64,000 nucleotides of DNA from Lutibacter oricola (GCF_900106565.1 NZ_FNNJ01000013.1:1-64000), one strand, 5' to 3'. Shown: positions 37,669 to 46,462, counted from the stretch's first letter. Notes: generated by a model from the sequence alone, not told the origin. Translations and numbers: made by a program.

Positions 37669-38931
37669 TTATGTGTTTAATTCTTCTACTTTGGTAGTTA
37701 TTTTATTTTCTAATTCAGGAAATTTTATTGAGTCTAATTTCGATTTTATAGGTTCGATAAAATTAAAATATTTTGGTTTAATTTCTTCTTTCATAGGTTC
37801 TGCTGCTGGTAATTTTTGGCGTAATGGATCTACTTGTTTTCCATTTTTCCAAAAGCGGTAACAAACGTGTGGGCCAGATGTATTACCTGTCATTCCAATA
37901 AAGCCTATAACATCTCCTTGTTTTACCACATCTCCAACTTTTACAGCTCGTTTACTCATGTGTAAATATTGTGTGCTATAGGTTCCGTTATGTCTAACTT
38001 TTACATAATTTCCATTTCCTCCTCTTCGTTCGGATGCTATTACGGTTCCATTTGCGGTGCTCATAATTGGAGTTCCAACTGGAGCAGCAAAATCTGTTCC
38101 TTTATGAGGGCGAATTTTATTTCCGTAGAATGCAATTCTTCTTCTTAAATTATATCTTGAAGAAATACGGCTAAATTTTACGGGCGATTTTAAAAATTGA
38201 CGACGTAAATTTTTGGTTTCTTCATCGAAATATTCTGGAATTTGTAATGTTGAATCGGGTACGTATCTAAAAGCATAAAAAGGTTTGCCTCCATGTTCAA
38301 AATAAGCTGCTTTAATTTTTCCAATTCCTACAGGAATAGAATCGTTAATATAAAGTTGCTCGTATACTAGTTTGAATTTGTCGTTTTTTTGAAGTCTAAA
38401 AAAGTCAATAGTCCAAGCGTAAATGTCAGACATTTCAAAAGCTAAGTAATAACTTAAACCTTGATCGTCTATGGCTTGAGATAAACTACTTGTAATAACT
38501 CCAGATGCAGTTTTAATTACTTTGGTTACAGGTTTTTTTCCATTATAAGCTGTAATTATAGAATCTTTAAAGTCTACAACAGTATATCTAACTTTAGAGT
38601 TTTTATAAATAAATACTTGCGCCTTTTCTGTAGAGTCTTTTTTAGCTAAAATTGTGTAAGGAACACCACTTTTTATTTTACGAACATTAAAGGTGTCTTT
38701 AATTTTATTTACAATTTCTAAAACCTTAGGATATTCAATATGATTTCTATCTAAAATTTCACTGAAATTTTCACCAGATTTTATGGTGTCATTAATAACC
38801 TTGTAATCACTTAATTTATAACCGTATTCGAAAACTTCTTTAGGCTTTTCGGGTGTTATAGGTTCTGGTTTTTTATCGTCTTTACATGCGATAATTAATA
38901 AGAGAAATAGAAAAGTGACTAATTTTTTCAA
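37669..38931 (-). CDS. M23 (LytM-type) metallopeptidase lipoprotein
   Basis: 420 residues starting with TTG (38931); an in-frame stop lies four codons upstream with no ATG between, so TTG is the only available start. A lipobox ends at Cys16 (IIACKDD). The C-terminal M23 domain carries HKGTDFAAP and TQYLHMS plus a terminal GPHVCYRFWKNGKQVDP, so the zinc ligands H-D-H are present. An OapA/LysM-like N-terminal region (about 45-190) precedes it, as in MepM-type endopeptidases. It probably cleaves peptidoglycan cross-links during growth. Upstream of pgi by 4 bp. Confidence 0.88.
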   Translation of the reverse strand: MKKLVTFLFLLLIIACKDDKKPEPITPEKPKEVFEYGYKLSDYKVINDTIKSGENFSEILDRNHIEYPKVLEIVNKIKDTFNVRKIKSGVPYTILAKKDSTEKAQVFIYKNSKVRYTVVDFKDSIITAYNGKKPVTKVIKTASGVITSSLSQAIDDQGLSYYLAFEMSDIYAWTIDFFRLQKNDKFKLVYEQLYINDSIPVGIGKIKAAYFEHGGKPFYAFRYVPDSTLQIPEYFDEETKNLRRQFLKSPVKFSRISSRYNLRRRIAFYGNKIRPHKGTDFAAPVGTPIMSTANGTVIASERRGGNGNYVKVRHNGTYSTQYLHMSKRAVKVGDVVKQGDVIGFIGMTGNTSGPHVCYRFWKNGKQVDPLRQKLPAAEPMKEEIKPKYFNFIEPIKSKLDSIKFPELENKITTKVEELNT

Positions 38932-38974
38932 AGGTTACGTTTTAGAGAATTAATTAGGTTAAAAAAATAAAACG

Positions 38975-38982
38975 CAAAAGTA
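38975..38982 (-). promoter_or_regulatory. Candidate -7 box of M23-pgi unit
   Basis: The minus strand reads TACTTTTG followed by C, 43 bp before the TTG start of the M23 gene. Confidence 0.45.
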
Positions 38983-38986
38983 CAAT

Positions 38987-39787
38987 TTAATTGTCAAAGA
39001 TAATGTTAAAAGGGTGAGCTAATCCTTTAAATTTATCAAGGTCAGCTCTTAGCGATCCAACTGCTAGCGAAGCTTTTATTTTTAGAGGTACCTTATTTTT
39101 ATCATTACTTATCCAAACAGTTACACTTTCTTTTTCTTTAAAAACTCGACCAGCTTGTACAAGAGGTTTAAATTTTAGTGTACTTACTTTCCCAAATTTT
39201 GTTTTTATTACTTCTTTGCCAATAAATTGTAGTTTAAAATTGTTAATTTCTTGGTCAAAAAACATTTTAAGTTCAATTTCTTGACCTACTTTTAAGTTGG
39301 TTAAATCTTGATTTCTTAAAAAATACATTGAAGAAAGTATATCTTGTATGTTACTTGATATTGGATATTTTTTTTCAGTATTATGTTTGTGGTTTTTTAC
39401 TGTTGCTTCTTTTTTTTGGTGATCAAAAAATATTTCTTTGTCTTTTGTGTAGCCTCCTTCATTTATTTTTCTAATAAATCGGTAAGGTTTTAAAGTTTCT
39501 TTAGAAATAAATGTTTGGTAATTGTCTTTTACTTTAAAAAACACGCTTACTAAACCTGTAGATTTTCCTTTTCCGTTAATATGAAATGCTGGTTTTCCGT
39601 TTTTCTTAATTTCTTTAACGTCTATTGTAGAATAGCCTGCATTTAAAAAATTACTATAACTCATTCTGTATTTTAGCCATTCGCCACCTTTAAATGCAAG
39701 GTCGTTTTCGTTCGAAATTTTTTTCGCCGATTGGGCACTTGTAAATAGCGTAGCTAAAAAGAAACAGATAGTAATTAATTTGTTCAT
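38987..39787 (-). CDS. DUF3108 domain envelope protein
   Basis: 266 residues with signal peptide (1-20, TSAQS). The DUF3108 pattern is clear: FKGGEWLKYRMSYSNFLNAGYSTIDV near the start, DNYQTFISKETLKPYRFIRKINEGGY, DILSSMYFLRNQDL and VTVWISNDKNKVPLKIKASLAVGSLRADL near the end. The fold is a predicted periplasmic or outer-membrane-associated beta structure of unknown role. It lies about 55 bp upstream of the M23 gene and may share its transcript. Confidence 0.85.
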   Translation of the reverse strand: MNKLITICFFLATLFTSAQSAKKISNENDLAFKGGEWLKYRMSYSNFLNAGYSTIDVKEIKKNGKPAFHINGKGKSTGLVSVFFKVKDNYQTFISKETLKPYRFIRKINEGGYTKDKEIFFDHQKKEATVKNHKHNTEKKYPISSNIQDILSSMYFLRNQDLTNLKVGQEIELKMFFDQEINNFKLQFIGKEVIKTKFGKVSTLKFKPLVQAGRVFKEKESVTVWISNDKNKVPLKIKASLAVGSLRADLDKFKGLAHPFNIIFDN

Positions 39788-39840
39788 ATTATATAAGTAT
39801 CATTTTTTATTAGAAAATTACAAATATTATTCCAAAAATA

Positions 39841-39866
39841 AAAAAGAGTGCTAAAAGCACTCTTTA
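39841..39866 (-). terminator. Intrinsic terminator of mrp-nfu unit
   Basis: Stem AAAGAGTGCT / AGCACTCTTT with loop AAA. A run of As on the left provides the minus-strand T-tract after the nfu-type gene. Confidence 0.85.
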
Positions 39867-39888
39867 ATTAATTGTTATTTTTTTAAAA

Positions 39889-40137
39889 TTAAAAGGTAAT
39901 ACCATTAACTTCTATAACTCTTTTTATTTGTGGAGCATGCCTTTTAATGGTTGCCTCAACTCCATTTTTTAAAGTCATTTGATTTACAGAACAACCCAAA
40001 CAGGCACCTTCTAATTGAACGCTAACAGTTTCTTCGGTAATTTCAACTAAAGAAATGTTACCACCATCGGCTTCTAAAAAAGGTCTAATTTCATTTAAAG
40101 CTTTTTCTACGCTTAATTTAAGTTCTTCTCTATTCAT
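39889..40137 (-). CDS. NifU C-terminal (Nfu)-type Fe-S scaffold/carrier
   Basis: 82 residues comprising only the Nfu domain, with the CxxC cluster-binding motif CLGCSVNQMTLKNGVE. It transfers [4Fe-4S] clusters to client proteins. It lies 5 bp after the Mrp/ApbC gene, an assembly ATPase, giving a second Fe-S maturation unit separate from the suf operon. No N-terminal A-type domain is fused, unlike E. coli NfuA. Confidence 0.92.
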   Translation of the reverse strand: MNREELKLSVEKALNEIRPFLEADGGNISLVEITEETVSVQLEGACLGCSVNQMTLKNGVEATIKRHAPQIKRVIEVNGITF

Positions 40138-40142
40138 AATTA

Positions 40143-41267
40143 TTATTTTGGGCTACATCCACTCATAGTTGTAATACGTACTACATCAGTTGGTGGTAAA
40201 TCTTTGTTTCTTTTAACTAATTGCGTTAATGTGTTTTTGGTAATTTCAGTAAATGCATTTTCTAGAGGTGTGTTGTCTTGTAATGCAACAGGATGTCCAA
40301 CATCTCCAGCTTCACGAATACTTTGTACTAAAGGAACTTCACCTAAAAATGCAGTTTCTATATCTTCTGCTAAGTTTTTTGCTCCATCTTTTCCAAATAT
40401 ATAATATTTATTTTCAGGAAGTTCAGCAGGAGTAAAATAGCTCATATTTTCTACAATACCTAACACAGGTACATTAATGTTTTCTGTTTGAAACATTGCT
40501 ACTCCTTTTTTAGCATCAGCTAAAGCTATGTTTTGTGGTGTACTAACTATTACAGCTCCTGTTACTGGTACAGACTGTACAATTGATAAGTGAATATCTC
40601 CTGTTCCTGGAGGTAAATCAATAAGTAAGAAATCTAATTCTCCCCAGTGAGCATCAAAAATCATTTGGTTTAATGCTTTTGAAGCCATTGCGCCACGCCA
40701 AATTACAGCTTGGTTAGCATCAGTAAAGAAACCTAATGATAATATTTTAACTCCGTAACTTTCTATTGGTTTCATTTTAGAACGACCATCAATTTCAACA
40801 GATAATGGTTTTGCGTTTGCAACATCAAACATTAGGTGTGTTGATGGTCCGTAAACATCGGCATCTAAAATACCAACACTAAATCCCATTTTTTGTAAAG
40901 AAATTGCCATGTTTGATGTAATTGTAGATTTTCCTACACCACCTTTACCTGAGGCAATTGCTATAATGTTTTTAATTCCTGGAACTTTAGGTTTTTCTGG
41001 TTTATATTCTTCGTTTTTTGTGTTTGAAGTAACATTCACTTTTACATCGATTTTTTGATCAACGTTTTCGTGAATTGCTTTCATAATTTCAACTTCAACT
41101 TTCTTTTTTGCTTGTAAAGTTGGGTTTGCTATAGTAACTTCAACAATAACTTCTTTGTCAAAAATTACAATATTTTTAACTGCTTCGCTTTCCACTAAAC
41201 TTTTTCCTTCACCAGGTGCAGTAATAGTTTCTAGTGCTTTTAGTATATCTTGTTTTTTAAATGCCAT
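40143..41267 (-). CDS. Mrp/ApbC-family Fe-S cluster carrier ATPase
   Basis: 374 residues: an N-terminal DUF59/MIP18-like domain (about 1-90) then a ParA-like P-loop ATPase with deviant Walker A ASGKGGVGKST (about 108-118), DADVYGPS and DLPPGTGD. Family members bind and transfer Fe-S clusters. The usual CxxC of the family (ENMSYF-x-CPHC region) is replaced here by ENMSYFTPAELPENKYY, without cysteines; only one Cys remains in the C-terminal SGCSPK. I believe this is common in Bacteroidota. Cotranscribed with the nfu-type gene. Confidence 0.92.
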   Translation of the reverse strand: MAFKKQDILKALETITAPGEGKSLVESEAVKNIVIFDKEVIVEVTIANPTLQAKKKVEVEIMKAIHENVDQKIDVKVNVTSNTKNEEYKPEKPKVPGIKNIIAIASGKGGVGKSTITSNMAISLQKMGFSVGILDADVYGPSTHLMFDVANAKPLSVEIDGRSKMKPIESYGVKILSLGFFTDANQAVIWRGAMASKALNQMIFDAHWGELDFLLIDLPPGTGDIHLSIVQSVPVTGAVIVSTPQNIALADAKKGVAMFQTENINVPVLGIVENMSYFTPAELPENKYYIFGKDGAKNLAEDIETAFLGEVPLVQSIREAGDVGHPVALQDNTPLENAFTEITKNTLTQLVKRNKDLPPTDVVRITTMSGCSPK

Positions 41268-41296
41268 TGTGTTTTATGTAAAATCATTCTAAACAA

Positions 41297-41304
41297 CAAA
41301 TATA
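41297..41304 (-). promoter_or_regulatory. Candidate -7 box of mrp-nfu unit
   Basis: The minus strand reads TATATTTG 29 bp before the mrp ATG, matching TAnnTTTG. Confidence 0.5.
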
Positions 41305-41402
41305 CATATTCCAAATGATATAGAAATATTAAAAATGTTACATATAACAATGCAAAATTTAATGGGTAGCGCTAGTTTTTTACATGTGGAATTATGGTAA
41401 AA

Positions 41403-41732
41403 TTAAAGTAGTTCTATTGTAGGATCCCAGTATACTTTTTGAAAGTCTTGTATTTGGTAATCTACCACTTTTATGCCTTCACTTTCTAATAATTGTTGCA
41501 TTAAGTTTGTGCCATCGAAATGGTGTTTGCCGGTTAGTAATCCTTTTCGGTTTACAACTCTATGTGCCGGTACTTCTTCCATATTATGCGAAGCATTCAT
41601 TGCCCAGCCAACCATCCGGGCAGATTTTGCTGCGCCTAAATATTTAGCAATAGCGCCATAACTTGTAACTCTTCCATAAGGGATAAGTTTAGCTACTTTG
41701 TATACTTTTTCAAAAAAATTATCATTTTCCAT
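41403..41732 (-). CDS. Alkyltransferase-like (ATL) protein of the MGMT family
   Basis: 109 residues covering only the C-terminal DNA-binding half of O6-alkylguanine-DNA methyltransferase (PYGRVTSYGAIAKYLG, SARMVGWAMNA). The active-site PCHRV is PAHRV here (Ala56), so it cannot accept an alkyl group. Proteins of this type bind O6-alkylguanine and flag it for nucleotide-excision repair. It is 16 bp downstream of trmB, so the two are probably cotranscribed. Confidence 0.9.
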   Translation of the reverse strand: MENDNFFEKVYKVAKLIPYGRVTSYGAIAKYLGAAKSARMVGWAMNASHNMEEVPAHRVVNRKGLLTGKHHFDGTNLMQQLLESEGIKVVDYQIQDFQKVYWDPTIELL

Positions 41733-41748
41733 TTGTTAAAAATAGAAA

Positions 41749-42420
41749 TTAATAACGAAGTTTAAATTTTATATAAGTAATTGCTTTATCTACCTCCAAG
41801 TATTGACTTTCGTAAAAAGTTTGGGTAGAAATTACATCTTCTGGAGAGTGTGCGTTATTGTATATGTTGTGATGCGCATATACAACTTCGTGCCCAGCGC
41901 CATGTAATAAACCTAATGTGTAACCGTGCATAAATTCGCTATCGGTTTTTAGATTTACAACTCCTTCTGAGTTAAGAATTTTGTGATATTTTTTTAAGAA
42001 TTCAGCATTGGTCATTCTATGCTTTGTTCTTGTGTATTTAATTTGTGGATCTGGAAAAGTTATCCAAATTTCAGAAACTTCATTTTCGGCAAAAATAAAA
42101 TCGACTAATTCTATTTGAGTTCGAATAAAAGCAACATTAGGTAAATTTTCTTCCAAAGCTGTTTTTGCTCCTCGCCAAAAACGAGCACCTTTAATATCAA
42201 TTCCAATATAATTAATATTTGGGTTTTTACGAGCTAAAGCTATCGTGTATTCACCTTTACCACAGCCTAATTCTAAAACAATAGGATTATCGTTTTTGAA
42301 AAAGCTATGCCATTTACCTTTTAAATGAAAATTCTCTAAAACCTCTTCGCGGGTTGGTTGAATTACATTGCTAAATGTTTCGTTTTCACGAAATCTGTTC
42401 AATTTATTTTTACTTCCCAC
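41749..42420 (-). CDS. trmB: tRNA (guanine-N7-)-methyltransferase
   Basis: 223 residues with a GTG start at 42418-42420 (MGSKNKLNRF). The SAM-binding motif is VLELGCGKGEYTIALA, followed by YIGIDIKGARFWRGA and the family-specific ITFPDPQIKYTRTKHRMTNAEFL segment. It forms m7G46 in the variable loop of tRNA. It begins a unit with the ATL gene. Confidence 0.94.
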   Translation of the reverse strand: MGSKNKLNRFRENETFSNVIQPTREEVLENFHLKGKWHSFFKNDNPIVLELGCGKGEYTIALARKNPNINYIGIDIKGARFWRGAKTALEENLPNVAFIRTQIELVDFIFAENEVSEIWITFPDPQIKYTRTKHRMTNAEFLKKYHKILNSEGVVNLKTDSEFMHGYTLGLLHGAGHEVVYAHHNIYNNAHSPEDVISTQTFYESQYLEVDKAITYIKFKLRY

Positions 42421-42452
42421 GGAAAATGTTTTGTTAAGTAGTTAATGCTAGT

Positions 42453-42650
42453 TTATTCGTTACCAGCTTTCTTGTACTTTTGAATTTCACCAATCCAATA
42501 GAAAAAGAACCCAAAAGTAATAAGGATAAATATCCAACTTACGGTACTTTGTAGCCACCAGTTATCCATAAAACGGATAGCTTCAAATGGTTGAAATAAA
42601 ACATTTGTGAAAAAATCACCAATAGCTTTAAAAATGTTGTTTGCAATCAT
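42453..42650 (-). CDS. Small membrane protein (DUF6341-like)
   Basis: 65 residues. One strong transmembrane helix (about 35-55, VSWIFILITFGFFFYWIGEI) follows an amphipathic N-terminal segment. It resembles a small flavobacterial family that I recall as DUF6341, usually next to the DUF6427-type gene and upp, as here. It is divergent from the DUF6427-like gene 40 bp away. Function unknown. Confidence 0.7.
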   Translation of the reverse strand: MIANNIFKAIGDFFTNVLFQPFEAIRFMDNWWLQSTVSWIFILITFGFFFYWIGEIQKYKKAGNE

Positions 42651-42670
42651 AACTGTAGTATATTTACAGG

Positions 42671-42678
42671 CAAAAGTA
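42671..42678 (-). promoter_or_regulatory. Candidate -7 box of DUF6341-like gene
   Basis: The minus strand reads TACTTTTG followed by C, 20 bp before the ATG. The region also has to serve the divergent DUF6427-like gene. Confidence 0.5.
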
Positions 42679-42690
42679 TAAAATATAGTA

Positions 42691-43614
42691 ATGATAGCAA
42701 ATTTTTTTAGTAAATCTACTCCAGCAAAAACCTTTTACTTGGTTATTTTGCTTTGTTTTTATTATGTAGTAGCTGTTATAAATGGAGCGTCTTTTGAAGT
42801 TTCTATAGTTGAAATATTTTCGAAAGTTGGTTATTTGTTATTTGTTATTTTGTTTTTATTTACTGTGTTGTTTGTTATTAAAAAGAACACGCTTACTCTA
42901 GATAATTTATATGCTTTATTTTTAATAGTTACTCTAGTTGGTACTTTTAGTGAAATATTGAGAGTGAATAAATTTATGTTGGTTAATTTTATTTTAATGC
43001 TGATGTTTCGAAAAGTATATAGCTTAAAATCGGGTTTAAATACCAAACCAAAATTGTTTGATGCTGGTTTGTGGGTAGGTGTTGCAACATTAATATATTT
43101 TTGGAGCGTATTGTTTATACCTTTAATATTAATTGCTTTAGTTGTTTATAGAAAATTGTCTATAAAAAATATAGTAATACCATTTGTTGGTTTTGTAACG
43201 CCAATATTTTTAATGTTTACTTATTATTTTTATACAGATAGCTTTTATTTATTTGTAGAAAAGTTTATTATTGAAACTAGCTTTAATTTTAATACATATA
43301 ACGATTTAAAAATAGTAATACCTATAGCATTATTGCTTACAATTTTACTTTGGTCTGTAATTTCTGTTACTCCAAAAATTGTAATGATAAGTAATAAGTT
43401 AAAAAAAGCGTGGAATATAATATTACTACAATTATTAATATCGTTAATAATTGTAGTAATATCACCTATAAAAAACGGGTCGGAATTATTGTTTTTAATA
43501 ATTCCATCTTCAATTGTAATTGCAAATTATTTGCCAAAAAGTAACTCTACAAATTTTAGAAATCTAATTTTAATATTGTTTCTAATAGTATCTGTAGTAG
43601 TTAATTTTTTATAG
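42691..43614 (+). CDS. Polytopic membrane protein (DUF6427-like)
   Basis: 307 residues, almost entirely hydrophobic, with about eight to nine predicted helices and short Lys-rich loops. N-terminal MIANFFSKSTPAKTF and the central GLNTKPKLFDAGLWVGVATLIYFWS resemble the flavobacterial DUF6427 family. Function is unknown. Its 3' end overlaps the convergent upp gene by 6 bp. Confidence 0.75.
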   Translation: MIANFFSKSTPAKTFYLVILLCFYYVVAVINGASFEVSIVEIFSKVGYLLFVILFLFTVLFVIKKNTLTLDNLYALFLIVTLVGTFSEILRVNKFMLVNFILMLMFRKVYSLKSGLNTKPKLFDAGLWVGVATLIYFWSVLFIPLILIALVVYRKLSIKNIVIPFVGFVTPIFLMFTYYFYTDSFYLFVEKFIIETSFNFNTYNDLKIVIPIALLLTILLWSVISVTPKIVMISNKLKKAWNIILLQLLISLIIVVISPIKNGSELLFLIIPSSIVIANYLPKSNSTNFRNLILILFLIVSVVVNFL

Positions 43615-44259
43615 CTTTTTACCAAAAGCTAAATCTCCAGCATCTCCTAAACCAGGAACTATGTATCCTTTGTCATTTAATTCTTCATCAACAGTCGCAA
43701 TCCATAAAACAGTACTTTCTGGAAATTGGTTTTTAATAAATTCTATACCTTCAGTAGAACCAAGTACACATGCTAAATGAATTTCTTTAGGTGAACCATG
43801 TGTTTTTAAAGCTTCAAAAACACTTACTAAAGATTGACCTGTAGCTAACATAGGGTCCGCTAATATTAAAGTTTTACCTTCTAAGCTTGGAGAAGCAAAA
43901 TATTCAACTTTAATTTCAAACTCAGTATCGTTAATATGCTTTCTGTAGGCAGAAATATAAGCGCTTCCTGCATCGTCGAAATAATTTAATAAACCATTGT
44001 GTAATGGAAGTCCAGCTCTTAAAATAGAACATACAACAACATCATTTGTGTGTAAGCTCATTTCTTTTTTACCAAGTGGAGTTGTAATTTCTTTAGTCTC
44101 ATAATTAAGTGTTTCACTAATTTTATAAGCTAAAACTTCACCAATGCGTTCAATGTTACGTCTAAAACGCATACTATCCTTTTGAGTTTCAACATTTCTT
44201 ATGTCAGAAATAAATTTATTTAGAATAGATTTTTTGGAGTCTATTATATTGACTTTCAT
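43609..44259 (-). CDS. upp: Uracil phosphoribosyltransferase
   Basis: 216 residues. The PRPP-binding motif ILADPMLATGQSLV lies near residue 130, with RAGLPLHNGLL and a C-terminal GYIVPGLGDAGDLAFG uracil-binding segment. It converts uracil plus PRPP to UMP for pyrimidine salvage in the cytosol. Monocistronic, with its own -7-like box; convergent with the DUF6427-like gene. Confidence 0.95.
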   Translation of the reverse strand: MKVNIIDSKKSILNKFISDIRNVETQKDSMRFRRNIERIGEVLAYKISETLNYETKEITTPLGKKEMSLHTNDVVVCSILRAGLPLHNGLLNYFDDAGSAYISAYRKHINDTEFEIKVEYFASPSLEGKTLILADPMLATGQSLVSVFEALKTHGSPKEIHLACVLGSTEGIEFIKNQFPESTVLWIATVDEELNDKGYIVPGLGDAGDLAFGKKL

Positions 44260-44275
44260 TTATTAAAATTTTATG

Positions 44276-44283
44276 CAAAAATA
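44276..44283 (-). promoter_or_regulatory. Candidate -7 box of upp
   Basis: The minus strand reads TATTTTTG followed by C, 16 bp before the upp ATG, giving a very short predicted leader. Confidence 0.55.
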
Positions 44284-44384
44284 AAATATTAAAATGATTT
44301 TACAGAAAGAAACGTTTGGTTTAATTTTTGTATATTACCCATTGTAATAAAAACTAATATTAATTAAAAAAAGAGAAAAAAGTT

Positions 44385-44873
44385 ATGGGATTATTTTCAT
44401 TTATTAAAAATGCTGGAGCAAAAGTTTTCGGTATTGGAAAAACTACTGAAGAAGAAGCTGCTGAAGCTGCAATGGAAGCTGCAGAATTAGCAAAATTAAA
44501 AGCAGGTAAATTAGTAACTGCTGTTGAAACTTTAGGTTTCGAAGTTATTGACTTAAATATTGAAGTTGATGGAGACACAGCTTTAGTTTGGGGAGAAGCT
44601 AGTTCGCAAGAAACTAGAGAAAAAGTTATTTTAGTTGTTGGTAATACTGAAGGTATTGCTGCTGTTGATGACAGAATGTCTGTTGCTGTTGAAGAGCCAC
44701 AAGCTCAATTTCATACAGTAGTTAGTGGAGATTATTTAAGTAAAATTGCGAAAAAGTATTACGGGAATGCTAGTAAATACAATGTAATTTTTGAAGCTAA
44801 CAAGCCAATGTTAACTGATCCAGATAAAATTTATCCAGGTCAAGTTTTAAGAATACCAGCTTTAGACGCATAG
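44385..44873 (+). CDS. BON-LysM protein (Kbp/YgaU-like)
   Basis: 162 residues: an N-terminal short helical segment rich in Ala/Glu, a BON domain (about 36-105), and a C-terminal LysM (about 108-160: HTVVSGDYLSKIAKKYYGNASKYNVIFEANK). This two-domain layout and length match E. coli YgaU/Kbp, a cytosolic potassium-binding protein. There is no signal peptide, so peptidoglycan binding is unlikely despite the LysM. Monocistronic, followed by a strong terminator. Confidence 0.88.
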   Translation: MGLFSFIKNAGAKVFGIGKTTEEEAAEAAMEAAELAKLKAGKLVTAVETLGFEVIDLNIEVDGDTALVWGEASSQETREKVILVVGNTEGIAAVDDRMSVAVEEPQAQFHTVVSGDYLSKIAKKYYGNASKYNVIFEANKPMLTDPDKIYPGQVLRIPALDA

Positions 44874-44888
44874 TATTTTAAAATATAT

Positions 44889-44923
44889 AAAAAAAGGCTC
44901 ACTACATTGGTGAGCCTTTTTTA
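44889..44923 (+). terminator. Intrinsic terminator of BON-LysM gene
   Basis: AAAAAGGCTCAC / GTGAGCCTTTTT stem with 7-nt loop and T-tract. Confidence 0.9.
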
Positions 44924-44995
44924 TTTAAAAAGATAATAAAAGAATAATTACTCTTAATTTCTAACAGAATAATAAACTACTTTTTAGAAATTACG

Positions 44996-45003
44996 TATTT
45001 TTG
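44996..45003 (+). promoter_or_regulatory. Candidate -7 box of yicC-gmk-nadD
   Basis: TATTTTTG followed by CCC, 19 bp before the yicC ATG, matching TAnnTTTG. Confidence 0.5.
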
Positions 45004-45022
45004 CCCAAATATTGAATATTTT

Positions 45023-45880
45023 ATGATACAATCAATGACAGGATACGGGAAAACCGTATTACAACTTACCACTAAAAAAGTAACGATTGAATTAAAATCG
45101 TTAAATAGTAAAAACTTAGATTTAAATGTTAGAATTCCTGCATATTATAGAGAGAAAGAATTAGGTCTTAGAAAAGCAATTACTAAGGAGCTGGTAAGAG
45201 GTAAAGTAGATTTTTCAATATATGTTGAAGATAATGGAGGAGAGGTTTCATCTAAAATAAATGAAACAGTTTTAAAAGAGTATATGAGTCAGTTAAGAAA
45301 TATTGATAACTCTAACGAAATTGAATTACTTAAAATGGCAATTCGTTTACCAGATGCTTTAAAAACGGAAAGAGAAGAGCTGGATGAAAACGAGTGGAAA
45401 GAAATAGAAAACGGAGTTGCAGAAACTTTAAAGAAAATTGTTGAATATAGAGTAGACGAAGGCGAAGCTTTGTATAACGATTTTATTTTAAGAATAAAAA
45501 ATATTGCAAGCTTATTAGAGCAAGTAATAGAAATGGATCCGCAACGTGTAGAGCAGGTTCAGGTTAGATTAAAAAAATCTATTGCAGATTTAGAAGTAAA
45601 TGTAGATGAAAATAGATTTGAGCAAGAACTTATATATTATTTAGAAAAATTAGATATAACTGAAGAAAAAGTAAGACTTAAAAATCATTTAAGTTATTTT
45701 GAAAAAGAACTAGAATCTTCAACTTCAAACGGAAAAAAATTAGCATTTATAGCACAAGAAATAGGACGAGAAATTAATACTATTGGATCAAAATCTAACT
45801 TTGCAGAAATGCAAAAATTAGTGGTGCAAATGAAAGATGAATTGGAAAAGGTAAAAGAGCAAAATTTAAACGTTTTATAA
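45023..45880 (+). CDS. YicC/YloC family endoribonuclease-type protein
   Basis: 285 residues. It begins with the family hallmark MIQSMTGYGK and ends with the DUF1732-type segment KLAFIAQEIGREINTIGSKSN. YicC-family proteins have been reported as endoribonucleases in E. coli; the physiological role in Bacteroidota is not established. First gene of yicC-gmk-nadD, 9 bp before gmk; yicC-gmk linkage is widespread. Confidence 0.92.
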   Translation: MIQSMTGYGKTVLQLTTKKVTIELKSLNSKNLDLNVRIPAYYREKELGLRKAITKELVRGKVDFSIYVEDNGGEVSSKINETVLKEYMSQLRNIDNSNEIELLKMAIRLPDALKTEREELDENEWKEIENGVAETLKKIVEYRVDEGEALYNDFILRIKNIASLLEQVIEMDPQRVEQVQVRLKKSIADLEVNVDENRFEQELIYYLEKLDITEEKVRLKNHLSYFEKELESSTSNGKKLAFIAQEIGREINTIGSKSNFAEMQKLVVQMKDELEKVKEQNLNVL

Positions 45881-45889
45881 TATTTTATT

Positions 45890-46462
45890 GTGAGTAAACA
45901 AGGTAAACTTATTGTGTTTTCGGCACCTTCAGGGTCTGGTAAAACAACTATTGTACGTCATTTATTAGGAGAGTTAGATTTAAACTTGGATTTTTCAATT
46001 TCCGCTACATCTAGAGATGCAAGAGGGAAAGAAAAACATGGAGAAGATTACTATTTTATTTCAAACGAAGAGTTTAAAGCACATATTAAAAATGATGATT
46101 TTGTAGAGTTTGAAGAGGTTTATACTAATAATTATTACGGAACTCTTAAAAAAGAAGTTCATAGAATTTGGGAGTTAGGTAAACATGTAATTTTTGATAT
46201 TGATGTAGTTGGAGGTTTAAATATTAAAAATAAATTTCCAGATAATACGCTTGCAATATTTGTACAACCACCTTCTATAGAAGAAATGGAACGCAGACTT
46301 AGAGGACGTAAAACAGATAGCGAAGAAAAAATTCAAGAGCGTGTTGCAAAAGCTGAACGTGAAATGGAATACGCTAAAGATTTTGATGTTGTTTTGGTAA
46401 ATGATAATTTAGAACAAGCAAAACAAGAGGCTCATATATTAGTAGAAAACTTTATTAAGTAA
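45890..46462 (+). CDS. gmk: Guanylate kinase
   Basis: 190 residues with a GTG start at 45890 (MSKQGKLIVF); no in-frame ATG lies between the yicC stop and the P-loop. Walker A SAPSGSGKTT is near residue 11, GMP-binding motifs are SATSRDARGKEKHGEDYYF and EEVYTNNYYGT, with DIDVVGG and RLRGRKTDSEEKI. It phosphorylates GMP to GDP. The nadD ATG directly follows its stop codon. Confidence 0.96.
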   Translation: MSKQGKLIVFSAPSGSGKTTIVRHLLGELDLNLDFSISATSRDARGKEKHGEDYYFISNEEFKAHIKNDDFVEFEEVYTNNYYGTLKKEVHRIWELGKHVIFDIDVVGGLNIKNKFPDNTLAIFVQPPSIEEMERRLRGRKTDSEEKIQERVAKAEREMEYAKDFDVVLVNDNLEQAKQEAHILVENFIK

